A stretch of DNA of 64,000 nt, taken from contig CAMTDV010000012.1 in the NCBI GenBank assembly GCA_947069175.1, forward strand, positions 36,612,341 through 36,676,340, given 5' to 3'. Source of the stretch: Scalesia atractyloides. Taxonomy: Eukaryota; Streptophyta; Magnoliopsida; Asterales; Asteraceae. The position numbers and the translations under genes were made by a program. The notes under the pieces are model-generated. The model was given only the letters and a program-made list of their open reading frames with translations. It ran no database searches and was not told the DNA's origin. This document shows positions 9,877 to 22,199 of the stretch, in pieces; within the stretch, counting starts at the first letter, position 1, and every line of letters begins with the position of its first letter.

Positions 9877-12800
9877 ATGAAATTGAGCCTGTGTGGAAAC
9901 TAGGGCTTGGATTGATTCTGTTTTTAGCTGTTAATAATAATATTAATCAGTATGTACAAGCTGCTCCTGATTCTGGATCGTCGTCTAGAGAAGCGTATGC
10001 AACTCTCTTATATGGTGATGAATTCCTGCTTGGAGTTCGTGTTCTCGGAAAGTCTATTCGGGATACGAAAACGATTAGAGATATGGTCGTTTTGGTTTCT
10101 GATGGTGTTTCAACCTATGCTAAGAAGCTCCTCAAGGTTTCTCATCTTAAACTTGTTATCCATGTCATATTTCTCATTTGGTTTTAGAACGAAATTGAAT
10201 TGTTTTATGTATTTAAGTAGTAGGATCATGTTGATGTATTAGATATATGTGTTAATTTTATATTGGTTTGTTAGTTGTTATTAATAAGTCATTGTGTGAA
10301 ATCATTAAAGTTTATGATCTGAATTCTAGAAAAAAACGTTATATCAAACCCTAAACAAGCCTTGAATCAACCAAACAACCTAAACGCCTTAAAGAATCCT
10401 AAAAATGTCTGAAACCTTTAAAAATTGTATTTTTATCCTATACGCTTCGCCTGAAAAAGCCCTTGCATTTTGAGCGCCTTGCAGGGAGGCCCAAGGCCAA
10501 TCCTTTGTGCCTTGAGTGCGCTTTGTGCATTCACAACTATTTTATAAGTTAAAAGGAAAATAAGTGAAAGGTGGGTAGTTTATGATATATAGTTTTTAAG
10601 AAAATGAAATGGGTAATGAACTTATTGTTTGGGATCGTAGAACATGATATGTGCAGGCTCATAAGCTCATTTAGTTCAGAGATTGTGTGTTCATGCTGCT
10701 CAAATTCTAAGTATGTATAGAGTTAGGTGATTACAGATGTATATGTGGAATTGTGGAAACATTACAAAACAAAACATGTTGATATGACTGTGAGTTCATT
10801 ACCTTTAACATCTTTTCCAGCCATGAATCCCTTCCCAGTTTATCCTTAAACTATAATAAAGTGACAGACAAAGGACATATAACCATTATGCATGATATTC
10901 ATTTTAGAAGTGGTAGTTTTGAGTCATTCAGGTATTCACTGCTGATTTGGGTTATATTTTGACTCTTATTAGTTCAAATGGGGAAAATCAAAGAAGTAAG
11001 TTAACATGAAAATGGGTCGAACGGGTCGAAAGGTGTCCAATGTGTGCTTTTAATGCATAGAAACTTTTGATCTAATTAATGCATAACATTATTCAAATAT
11101 TAAGTATTTGTAATCATTCGACAACAATGCTGGTATGTTTAAATATATTGAGAAAATGGTACTTCAGCTCAACTCAACAAAACCAATTTTGACCCATACA
11201 AAAGCCTACCCCTTTGACTCTTTACTCAATCCGTCTGATCCTCCTAATCAGGTTTATGCAATGATGTCATAATGCAGTATGCAACTGTTTGATGTTTCCA
11301 TGTTATGCGCAGAAATTTTGTTTTATGTGTTTCTGCAGTTGTGGCATTATTTCTTTTTAATCATATCACCACACGCTAATTATTTTTTTGGGGTCATCTG
11401 TGCAGGCTGATGGCTGGATTGTGATGCCAATCAGTCTATTGCAAAATCCTAATCAAGTTCGACCAACAAGGTTTTGGGGTGTGTACACGAAGCTCAAGAT
11501 TTTCAACATGACTGATTACAAAAAAGGTAATACTACTTTTTTACAATAAGCTGAATGATTAATCCTTAATGAGTTAAGGAAAAAGATTTTCTTAAAACTA
11601 TTATCACACATAAACCTGAGGTATTGGACAAACAGAAAAAGATTTCAGCATAAATAATACACTAGAGATTTCAAATATATAAGATAAATGAATACAGATC
11701 ATGTGACATTAATGCATAATTATCATAGTTTATGATCTTGATTGTGTTGTTTATGACGGAGCTTAAATTTTTTGTTAAGGCTTCAGAAATGTTGTTTGTT
11801 ATTGCAGTGGTGTACCTTGATGCAGATACAATTGTGGTTAAGAATATTGATGATTTGTTCAAATGTGGAAAATTTTGTGCCAACTTAAAGCATTCGGAGA
11901 GGCTCAACTCTGGTGTTATGGTAGTCGAGCCATCTGAAGAGCTTTTCAAGGACATGGTCAGCAAAGTCACAACTTTGTATTCTTATACTGGAGGTATGTT
12001 ACCCCTTTAAATAATGATTTTGGCAAAAAGGAAAATATAAGTCCCAAAAAATGATGAAATCACAATTAGCATATTCACTTGTCGTTCCTTTAAATTATAT
12101 TTGCTAATTTTTCAATTCGGCTTTCCATTATGTAGTAGCTTAACACAAAACTTACCATTTACACCAATATATTGTCTCGTGTACGACATACACCTTTAGG
12201 AAAAAGATGGCGATTAATATATAAATTATGTAACTAAAAGTTTACAATTAATTGTGTAGACAATGTAAAAATCTATGAAACAAACATATCTATTAAAGAA
12301 GATTACAATAATTAGCAATTAGCAATTGTTATATGTACCATGCAACCTTTGAGACAATAATCTGTCTAATCTGATAGCAAATCAATATTCCCTATTTAAA
12401 TAAAAATAGATATGGGTGCTAACGTTTGTTTTCTTTTCCTTAAACTTGCCAGGAACAATAATCTAGTACCTTCTATATTGTTTTTGTTAAACAAGAAATC
12501 ATTGTTAACTTCCCTCGATATTCATTGACGTATTTTGTTGCTTTGTTAGGTGACCAGGGTTTTCTGAACACATATTATGCTGGATTCGAGAGCGCACGTG
12601 TGTTCGATCCTAACATTTCTCCTGAAGAGCTCAAGTCTAAACCAGTTCCAGAGATGGAGAGACTTTCTACTCTCTATAATGCCGATGTTGGACTTTACAT
12701 GCTTGCTAACAAGGTAAGTAGTTAAATTTATCCTGGTATTATGTTTCCAAAAGATTCTTGAATAGATTTATTAAATTGTATTCTAATGTCTTTTACGCAG

Positions 12801-15800
12801 TGGATGGTAGACGAGAAAGAACTCCGTGTTATTCACTATACACTTGGCCCTCTTAAACCGTGGGATTGGTGGACATCCTGGCTTTTGAAACCTGTGGATG
12901 TGTGGCAGGTATTTTCTTATATTTGTATATTTGTAGTTCAGTTGACCGAAACACTTTTTGACACGTTGCCGCGCGGGGTACATTGCAAACATCAAACGGA
13001 TTAGTCCAAGCGTGTTATGTGATGCGTTAAACATATGAATATGCACAGTTTGACGTATCCAATTTAACTCAATAGCATCACGGTTGGATCATGGTTTTTA
13101 TTATAGATATATGTATCAACTTTGGGTCGGCAAATAGAGTAACTTTAATTTATATAGTCGAATAAAAACGTATTATATTTGACCACTCATTCTGAACAAA
13201 ATGTACGCGGAAACGTGGAACAGCTAGAAACGTACATAAAATAAGCACGAAAACGTTTATATTTGACTTGACACATATATAAAAATACGCACGTGGAAAA
13301 ATAGTTTTTTTTTTAAAGTAAAAGTACGAAATGGGTAAACTCGAATTTATAAACTTGAGGGGATCAAAATGAGATTTTACGAAAAATTATTGAATGGAAA
13401 TTATTGAAGAAAAAGTAAATTAGTTAAAAACGTATACTATATATGGTACAGAAGTAAAGTTGAAATATTAGAAACTGGAGGGGTTAGTTTGTATAACTTG
13501 TAAAATGGAGCAGGGGCTAAAAGTGCTAATTTGCAAAGTTGGGGGTGGATTTGTAAGTGTGTAAAAAGGAGGGGGAGAATTTGTCAAAATATAAAAAGGG
13601 AATACCTCTGACATTTGTGATTAAGAGTATATAAATTGTTTGGATCAAATAGAGGTTTTATACATTAAAAATAACTTTAATCAACTTTTGGCCTGTTTCT
13701 CCCATTTAGTGATAATGTTTGTTTTTTTTTTAATTTCGACGCGCTAGGGATAATTATAGTTTATGATTATTTTATGTATGATAATGGACAGAATATCAGA
13801 GATCAACTAGAGGAAACTCTTCCAGGAACTAGAGGCGGCAGAAATCCTCGTGATGAATTTCTTGTCAAATTTCTGTTCCTGCTTCCACTACTCACTTTAC
13901 TTTTCTGTTACTACCGTTCTTCTCTTCAGGTTGGTATTTTTAGATCTGTTATTCTTTCTATACGTTTTAATACTTTATATCCTCATTGTCCAAATCTTGA
14001 TCTATTCTACATGTTTGGTTCAGACTCGTTCTCTATGTGATCATGCCCGACACATATACTACAAATTCAAATCAGGCGGCACTCTTTCATATTCTGCAGT
14101 ATCTTCATCTACCATCAATTCTAGTCAACAGGTTCGTCTCTCTTCCTAGCTTTTTGGTTTGCTAAAATTTATCAATTATCGTCAGTTGTTTGGATTTATG
14201 TTTTGGAGTTGATTATCTGATTGGTTATAGCATTTTGAAATCACAAGAATCAGTTTTTAGTGTTTGGAAAATATTACTGACTATTATCTTTATTCGTTAC
14301 TATATAATAACTATAACTAAAATATTATATACAGTTAAATACTAGGTTTATAGGTTGTTCCAATGTTCAAGTTATACATTAATTATTATGTCATATTATG
14401 TTTTGTTATCATATGATGTATTTAATAGTTTCAACCTTATTTTTGTTTCTGGAATATTATGTTATTAGAACTAAAGACATAGTTTTTAACTATTTATATC
14501 TAGTAGCAAATGATATTGCATTAATGCATTAATGACACCAAACATATGAGGCTTTTATTGAAATGCGCATCCACACACTTGGTAAAATTTCTAACATTTT
14601 ATTTTATATAGTTTTCAAATGTTGCACATGCAAAGGTGCCTGTGTTTCTCGGCGGGGTCTCAGTTTTCTTCTGTTTCTTAGCTGCATTGGTGGCTCTTGC
14701 AATTGCTGGTTCGGTTGTACCTAGGCAAGTAAAGCCATGGACGGGGTTGCTCTTGATGTACGAGTGGACCTTTACGGGGTTTTTCCTGCTTTTTGGAGGT
14801 TATCTACATTTAATATATAAATGGGGGAAAATGGTAGCCAATCAAGGAGGATCTTCTCGGACCGGACCTTTAGATTATGATTCCGAAAAAGGTTTATTCT
14901 CTATTTATATTTCATACAACACATTCCGATATCAGTTTTGACCCATTTACTTATGAATGTATCATTTGGGGTTCTCTCTAATGGTTCAAACCGATAAAAT
15001 ACTTGTCGGTTGGATTACAAGATGCTGAAACTGTATTTGATGCATAAAACTTTCTAAATATTTTATCGACATTACATGTTTCGTTGATTCCAATTTCCAC
15101 ATTATTATATAAGAAAATTTTTGGATAAAATGTTTTACGAGACCCGACCCAACCTATCTTGACCCATACAAAACTACATGCTATGACTGACCCGTTAGGC
15201 CGTTACCCGACCACCTCTGTAAAGCATATTTGCAGACTCACAATAAAACGCCAATCTTGTTCTGTTTTGTAGGTCATCAGCGACAAGTGTCATGTGATAT
15301 GGCAACATGGTATTATGGGCTAGGAATGGCGTTTTTTGCCATTGCGACCCCTTCCGTGCCTCATATTTTAGGAATTACAGCTTTGTTTGCAAGGTACTTC
15401 ATAATTGCTTTGTGTTTAGATATGCATTTTGGAATTGATTATCAATTTTAACGTTTGAATAACATATTCATATTCTGCATTTGAACTATTTAAAGGTCCA
15501 AGAATTTCTTATTTTTTTATTATTATAAATATAATTCCTGATATGCCCCTTCTTTTATTCTACCTTAACAGACTTATTTCCATTCACAAGCTGTCTATTA
15601 TTCCTCTAAAAAAAACCTCATTTGTTGTTATTTTATGCATTATGATTTTGATACATTATCAGAATTTTCTATAGGCACACGTCACTTTCAAAACTTTATT
15701 CTGATCTGATCACGCAGTATCACTTCTAAGTTCCAACATGTACAGACTCCACAACTTCTTTACGCCTTTCATGTGACTAACCAAAGGGTTTTATATTTTA

Positions 15801-15954
15801 TTGCATCGACAGGTTAGGTTTGATGGTTGTAGGAGGTTTAGTATTTGCGTCTTTTGTGACATACGCATCGGAGCACCTAGCCATAAGGTCATTCGTGCGA
15901 GGCCTTGAAGACAAGGACACATCAAGGACGAGGAACTCGTGTTTCTTATGCTAA
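9877..15954 (+). CDS. IPUT1: IPUT1/PGSIP6 ortholog: GT8 inositol phosphorylceramide glucuronosyltransferase, 10 exons, frameshifted in exon 1
   Basis: Exons: 9877-10136, 11406-11526, 11808-11993, 12550-12713, 12801-12908, 13792-13929, 14024-14131, 14612-14891, 15273-15393, 15813-15954, all with GT/AG borders and consistent phases. The protein family transfers glucuronic acid from UDP-GlcUA to inositol phosphorylceramide, the first sugar step of plant GIPC sphingolipids, in the Golgi. Visible features: GT8 start (AYATLLYGDEFLLGVRVLGK), RFWGVYTKLKIFNMTDYKK, the DxD metal/nucleotide-sugar motif YLDADT (exon 3), LNSGVMVVEPS, NADVGLYMLANKW, and HYTLGPLKPWDWW. Membrane segments follow in exons 6, 8 (two), 9 and 10, with a C-terminal NSCFLC. 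The exons total 1628 nt. Removing the apparent extra TG (gcctgTGtggaaac, about 9889-9894) gives 1626 nt, i.e. 541 residues, close to the roughly 540-residue family length. As given, the ATG at 9877 reads only 8 codons before TAG. Either a sequencing/assembly error or a recent null allele. Confidence 0.9.
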
Positions 15955-16020
15955 TTGTAGTTGGAATTGGAATTGTGAGTGTAAGTTATTGGTGTTATAG
16001 ATTTTAATTTGTAATTTAGT

Positions 16021-16365
16021 GTCACACATGCATGTATACGATCCGGTACCTATGAATTTTGCTCGTTTATAAATGTTGTTTGTGGTAGAATTTGATTTTA
16101 ATTAACTGTTGACCAACTCGGGTGGCTAAATAGATGGTGCAGGTAAAACGTAGCACTAAAATAGCAATCTTTTTGTATTGTGTTGTTTGGGTTGATCTGT
16201 AAACACTATCATAATATTCTCTTATCATATTTTAGATATTATCATGTTAAATTATAAGGATAATGCATGTCGAAGTAACCTAATTATATATTGATTTAAA
16301 TCGTATGTATGTTTTAGAGTGCAAATGACAAAAAAATGGCAGTATTGTTATAAGATCATAATAAT
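16021..16365. other. 3' flank of IPUT1
   Basis: AT-rich sequence after the stop codon, expected to include the 3' UTR and polyadenylation region. No definite AATAAA signal or other feature identified. It ends at the target-site duplication of the following MITE. Confidence 0.35.
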
Positions 16366-17318
16366 CAGTGGTGGATCCAGAAATTTTTATCATGGGGTGT
16401 GGAATTCTGTGTAGGTCTTTGTGTATTGTTAAATATTAAAAAACGGACCGTTTCGGGTCGAGTCGAATGACATACTAGAAAGATCAAATCAAACTATATT
16501 TTATAATACATAAAAAACCGAAAACATTTATTAGAAATACATAACTGAAATCAATATAGCTATAATTACTCTTTGTGGATATTAGTTTTAGAAATCTAGC
16601 CATATGGTAATGAAATTAGTAAAGCTAGAAAAAATAAACAAATATTTTTAATGAATATAAGTAAGTAAAAAATAAAAGTTCTATGTCATTTTATATCCAA
16701 TGTTTGTTTATGGTGATTTTAACGAATATAACTAAACAAAAAATAAATAAAAGTTTTGTGTTTTTTTATGCTCAATGTTTGTATAGAGTTATTTTTGTCG
16801 GTAGTCTCGTAAGTCATCACAAATCACGTACGTCGAGCCCTTCCCTTGGCTTACTTAAAAGCTTAAAAAAACATTATATTATGTATGAAAATATTTTCTT
16901 TTACATCTACTTGTATACATATACTATTTATGTTAATTCAATTATTACAAAAAGTAGCATGATGCACATTTTCCATTAGTTTGAATTAACAATTAATAAA
17001 ACCAAAGCTCTTCAAACTTCCATGCACACTTTCCAATCTACTATAGAATGTCAATAACTTAAAAAAATGGTTTGAAAAGAATAAAAAATAAGCCATATCT
17101 CCTTCTTCATGTTGAAATACCTGCAAATCTTAGCTTCACATGGTGACCACCGGAAAAAAAAACTTTCAAGAGTGTTTCTTTTTTTGCTCTTTCATTTCAT
17201 TTCAAGTTCATGAGGGTGGTGTCAAAATTTTATGGGTGCGCTTGAGATTTTCGCCTACGAATAACACTAATATATATTTTCTTGAGGGGGGGGGGGGGGG
17301 TCCATAGGTCCGCCCCTA
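16366..17318. mobile_element. Non-autonomous DNA transposon (MITE-like), 953 bp
   Basis: Flanked by an 11-bp direct repeat ATCATAATAAT at 16355-16365 and 17319-17329. Ends are imperfect inverted repeats: CAGTGGTGGATCC at the left and GGTCCGCCCCTA at the right. There is no supported transposase; the short ORF at 16683-16979 is AT-rich and unsupported. A 15-base poly-G tract lies at 17286-17300 near the right end. Long duplication suits a Mutator-like element, but the low-complexity duplicated word leaves the true length (8 to 11 bp) and superfamily open. Confidence 0.65.
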
Positions 17319-17329
17319 ATCATAATAAT

Positions 17330-18251
17330 TTAAACATATAGTATATATAACACACTTAGATGTAACACTCTTTTCTGTTATTACCGAATATCTTACATAT
17401 AGGATGGTAAACAAGACAATCATAATATAATATAATTTAAACATATAGGATGGTATACAAGATAATCATAATATACTATAATATATAAACAAATAGTACA
17501 TATAACTGTAACGCTCTATCCTGTTATTACCGAATCTTACATATTCGGACGATTTGGTCTCAGATTTCTTTTTATATAAAACGATAACAAACGAGCCTGG
17601 GTTAACTGGTAACCTAGATTAATTGACATAACAAATTAATACACTTAATTTACAACTTAGAGGTATTAAAGTTTTAAACTTAAAAACTTTGTCGTGCATG
17701 ATCATGCTTCAACCTTCCGTGAACGTCTACCAAAGAGATAGCAGTTTAATACTATTCAGTTCTTCACATACTTGGTCGTCCGTCCGGTTCCCGCCTTGTA
17801 AAAGCCTAACATAAACACTAAAAACAATTGGTGTTTGAGTTAAATGGTCAAACGCGACTAAAACAACAAAGAAAAATAACTTTTATTCTTTAGAGGTTAT
17901 TCCTCTACAATTCAATTAACATCCAATTTGGTCCAGACCCAATTTATTTTTTAGAGGTTCATTCCTCTATACTTTTAAACTACAACCCACTATCCGGGCC
18001 CATATTCCTTGAGTTTTTCGCTCGTATTATCGATTTGGATTTATTACTTAAGCAGCCTGTTAGGACGCATTATCCACTTAGTTCATGCCTCCTACTTTTT
18101 TTTATCAATGTTCTCATCGTTTCTACCTTACTCCATACATGCATCTTTCATGTTCAAGGTTTAGGTTTTTCTTAGTTAATCAAAGGTTTGTTGTTTGTGC
18201 TTTACCTGTTATTGCTTTGATTTCTATGTTATAATTTCTATGCTTTAGCTT
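17330..18251. other. Non-coding DNA with short AT-rich repeats
   Basis: Contains a locally repeated stretch (TTTAAACATATAGGATGG-like at about 17390-17460, TAACGCTCT-like at 17360 and 17510). The last 200 bases (18060-18250) are T-rich and resemble a 5' leader or intron, but no coding exon can be defined. Confidence 0.35.
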
Positions 18252-18256
18252 GATTG

Positions 18257-18963
18257 TGAAGGGGTATGGCCCAAATAAGCGTGCGCGAGCACGCACACAT
18301 GAAACCATACCATTCTAAAGACTTGATCTCGTCATCCAGAAGGTTCTAGAAGGACGAGAGACACACCTGGAGACAAAAGTGAGTCATCACTGACGGCGGC
18401 AGGAAGAATGTTCCCAATAGATAAGGAAAAAGACATCACGTGGCACCAATCATCGGATGCCAGAGCCTGTCGCAAGATCTCCAAAAAGGCAGCCAGGGAC
18501 AACCTGACAAAGAGTACAAAAGGACGGTTAGGTGGAACGAATGACCGTGCGCCACGTCACCCCTAGTACAGAATAAGGGTCTGGTCATGCATGAGGGGAC
18601 ATAAGGGATATTCTCTATGATGAGACAGCTAGTGAAAGACAAGCTAGCATCCTTTCCTCCTTCACAAACCTTCGGCTATAAATAGAAGACTTCACCTCCA
18701 TGTTTAAGGATCGCTTCTCTCATTCTCTCACTCTATACACACACTTATTTCCTCAAAACGAATACTTATTCTCACACCGGAGGGTGGTTACAAGGAGAAC
18801 CCTCAAACTCTCCTCCTTGTAACGAGTTCACCGTTGTTTTTTTAGTTTTGCAGGATCGATTGAAAGGATCAGACTTGCTTGGCGAGGGAAGAACAGAGAT
18901 TGACTGATATTCACGAGACAAACCGGCTATGTCTGACCTTAGTGTCGACTTAGTGTTTCTTCA
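18257..18963 (+). mobile_element. Solo LTR of the Tat-type retrotransposon family
   Basis: TG...CA ended sequence (TGAAGGGGTATGG to TAGTGTTTCTTCA), flanked by a perfect 5-bp target-site duplication GATTG at 18252-18256 and 18964-18968. Its 3' half (TATA box TATAAATAG at about 18677; CTCTATACACACAC; AAAACGAATACTTATTCTCA) matches the LTR at 2324-3344. No internal region remains, so the internal part was lost by LTR-LTR recombination. Confidence 0.9.
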
Positions 18964-18968
18964 GATTG

Positions 18969-20042
18969 AAATTCAACATTACATATCTCAATTCTGTGCT
19001 ATTATCATGCTCTTGATTAACTTTTTAACTTATGATATTTGCTTTTTGTTTTGAGATTTGGTTTATGTGTATATGCATTCAAATTAATATCAGATGTAAT
19101 TTTGTGTCTCACATTCTAAATTTCAATTTCAAATGACAAAAAAGGTAGTAGAATGTCCCCTTCCTTTTTTTTTCCGATTTCGAATGTTGAATTAGAATTG
19201 ATCTAGATTACTATATTACCCCGGAGGAAGCTAATTTGCTCTGATCGATCAATTCGTGTGTTTGTTTGCTTTCAAATGTGTTGTTTAGTCTTGCAGTTAT
19301 AAATTGATGTGTTCAATTCATATTTAGTTTTCCCGGTTGAATTCCTTTGATGTTTGAAGGTTTCTTACTTGAAATTTGCGTGTTTGGTGGTTATTTAAGG
19401 TTAAATACTGTTTGTTATCTCTTTTTCCCTGATGACATTAGAGTTAATTTCTCACTTAAACTATGATTGAGGAACTAAACAAGGTTAATGATCTTCATGA
19501 AACTGAAAATTAAAATGAAAGTATTGAAAACATATGAATCATTTAACTGCCAATGGCCTTTCATTGCATGTGCAAGGTGTATTAAATCATTTTGTGGGTT
19601 CTTTTATTTTTATTTCACATCTGAGCATGGCAGATGTACATATATTGAATGTTGTTAACCTTCTTTCATACGTTTATTTATGCTTGTGTGTAGTTTTGGC
19701 TTTGCAGGTTGCTTTAGGAACTGGGGCACATCTTCTACATTTCTTTCGTGTGTCAGTTATGTGTTAATTACTTGCAAATGCTATATCTAAGAATGTAGTA
19801 TTTACTGCAGGAAATGAAAGCACATACAGCCATGTAACTGGGGCGTGTAAGCGAACGAACCGCTGCTGTCCGTTTCTTCACCCAGGTACAAGAAATCAAC
19901 CTATCTTCTTTTGAATCATGATCTCTGAAGTTATGATTTGTGTTCGTAATATGTTGTTTGCTTATGTTCTGTGTTGGGTTTGTAATTTTTGTTAAAGGGT
20001 AGATTAATGGAATTGCTATCAACATTCTTGAATCCATAGGTG
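18969..20042 (+). other. Possible disrupted host gene: exon-like blocks, unidentified
   Basis: No complete ORF. Two stretches look exon-like: GTTGCTTTAGGAACTGGGGC (about 19707-19755, after TTTGCAG) and about 19812-19885 (after ACTGCAG, before GTACAAG). A third, AGATTAATGGAATTGC (about 20001-20040), follows. T-rich polypyrimidine tracts precede them. I do not recognise the protein family. The solo LTR upstream and the Harbinger-like element downstream would interrupt such a gene. Could equally be chance splice-like signals in intergenic DNA. Confidence 0.2.
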
Positions 20043-20045
20043 TTA

Positions 20046-20340
20046 GGCCACTCGGTGTGGGGGCCGTCCCAGGCCCGTCTTTGGCCGACGACGCCTCCAA
20101 CATCGCGCCGGGTGGCCCGTCGTCGTTGGCGGTGTCCCTCTGCGGACGATGGGGACGGAGCTTCTTCACCGGCTTCTCCGCCTTCGTAATCGCCTCTTCT
20201 TCCCGTTGTCGCCTCATAATCGCATCCTGTGTGCTCTTAATCTTCTGAATTCGCGCACTGGTCCTCGTAGCTGAGCCTCGAGCCTTCGTAGCTGAACAAT
20301 CGTCGGTTTTGTTCACTTTAATCGCCTCAACAACAACCAT
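20046..20340 (-). CDS. ORF inside the Harbinger-like element, basic protein of unknown function
   Basis: On the minus strand an ATG at 20340 opens about 98 codons inside the element (MVVVEAIKVNKTDDCSATKA at the start). The product is Arg/Lys-rich with an EEEAITKAEKPVKKLRP stretch, and the frame runs on beyond the element to 19768. The last third lies in the GC-rich terminus and is probably not protein. Upstream is a TC-rich leader. The opposite strand also has a small ORF (ATG at 20354, 57 codons), so the coding strand is uncertain. No transposase motif. It could be a captured first exon of a host gene. Confidence 0.3.
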
Positions 20341-20696
20341 CGCGAATCTACAGATGGAGAACACGAATTCACAGCAAATTAACGACAAATTGAGAAAAAT
20401 TACTGGACAGATGATGAAAACTGTTGGATCGATCAAGTCAAACTGGAAATTAGATGAATCGATGACGACGAATTTGAAGAATATTGATCGTATGAAGATG
20501 AAATTGTGGGAAAATGATTGTTGGTGAGAGAGAAACTAGTTTAATTTAAATAGAAAAACAAAAAAAATAGGTGGAGTCGGGTCCTCACCCATTTCCAAGC
20601 TTCCATCCCTGAAGGGGTGTCCTCTAAGGTCTCTGACGCGTTTGCTGACGTGGCGGGTCGTCCTGGAGAGAGGCCCGTTACCCAGACCGAGTATCG
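20046..20696. mobile_element. PIF/Harbinger-like non-autonomous element, 651 bp
   Basis: Flanked by TTA trinucleotides (20043-20045 and 20697-20699), the target duplication usual for PIF/Harbinger. Termini are inverted: GGCCACTCGGTGTGGG at the left and, reverse-complemented from the right, CGATACTCGGTCTGGG (12 of 16 matching). Its ends are GC-rich, unlike its surroundings. It encloses an ORF-like core (see next entry). Confidence 0.65.
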
Positions 20697-20699
20697 TTA

Positions 20700-22199
20700 T
20701 ATTATATACCTGTTTGTAGATTGCACAAGTTACCTAATTTAATTGAGCAGGTAGTTACAATAGTTAGCTTTCAACTCCTTTGTTTTGTATACAATTATTA
20801 GACACACTTTCAAGAAACATAATACAAAGAAAGATAAATCAAACCACACATAAGCAGAACTAACTTGAAGTGGGTCAAAATTCTACCAATATTGTTAATT
20901 GCAATATGTTGGGTTTCTTGGAAGTCGCCAGTTATGTCAGGCCATTTTCCGCATTATCACTTGCTACAAATCTAACTTCAGTAGTTAGCCTTACATTGCA
21001 TTATGGGAATCTTAAATTTTAGTGTGACTTTGGATACAAGTAATTTACAAATAAAAGCAGGTTTAGCGTGTCATATGCCTAAAACATATGAGTTTGCATA
21101 TGCTATTATATATTAATGGTTTTATCTAATTCAAAACTATGTGAAAAGGATTTGTCTTTATGCATAAATGTTGGAGTCTTGTAGTGGTGTTTTCAGATGA
21201 ATTTCTTGTTTCATGCTGTTCTCTACTATTTTTTTTCTACGGGAAATGGGTCAGATTGCGATTTTTTTTGGTAATAACTAACATCGTATTTGTACGAAGT
21301 AGGGGGTCAGATTGCGGGTTCCATTTTGTTGGGAATACATCAGATTTGTATGTGTACATGTACAAAACTCAACGCATTTGTAAGAGGTAAGTTGAGCTGA
21401 CAATGTTTTTTTTCCATAGAAGTCTAATTTCACTGTCAATTAGATAGGTTATATGTGAGCACTACATGTTTATTTGTGCTTTGAATACAAATATTGTTTA
21501 CTTATCATCATGGTTTATTGTGTGCTTTTAGTTACTAATTTCAACAAAGGAGTGATCGTGGATAATTATTTTCTTTTGTATTTGCATCTAATTTGATATT
21601 CATTCAGCTTGTTGTTTGGACTATATATACCCTTTAGTAGCATAGTCCGACAGAAAAGAAATCCACCACGGTTTACTTGAACGACGCGTTTTGTTAAAGT
21701 ATCATAGAAGTTACAGGTTAACACCACTGTATAGACAAAAGAACTACTATGATGCCAGATGGCAAGCTGCTATAAAGACTTAGTATCTTAGCATCTCAGT
21801 AATCTTTAAAACAAAACTACGGTACCAACACCATATACCAATAAGATGGGACGCACACTAGTTAACAATTCGTTATCTTAATATCACTTATGGAAGTCAT
21901 TGATAAATGTTGCGCCTACCACACATTATACTTTGTAGCCGTCAAAGTAATAAAGCAATACATTGTTTAGAATGTATTTGACAATCCACTAATGTAGTAT
22001 CATTTTCTCTTTTTTCATTATAGTATACTCATTTTGCTATTTTTTTATATTTATGACATTTTGAAATATCTATTGTTTTTGAATTTAAGCTTTTCAAATA
22101 TTTTTTTTTTGTAAAATATTCTCCCCTAAAATGCAAAAAGTAAAGTAAGCAAAACATCTTTTTAGATTTTGGAAAGAAAATAAAACAAAAAAGAAAACA
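20700..22199. other. Non-coding DNA, no supported gene
   Basis: AT-rich with no recognisable domain. The short ORF at 21160-21390 has no family features. The right part (21650-22200) may be the LTR/untranslated end of the minus-strand Copia element that follows, but no LTR ends were identified. Confidence 0.35.
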
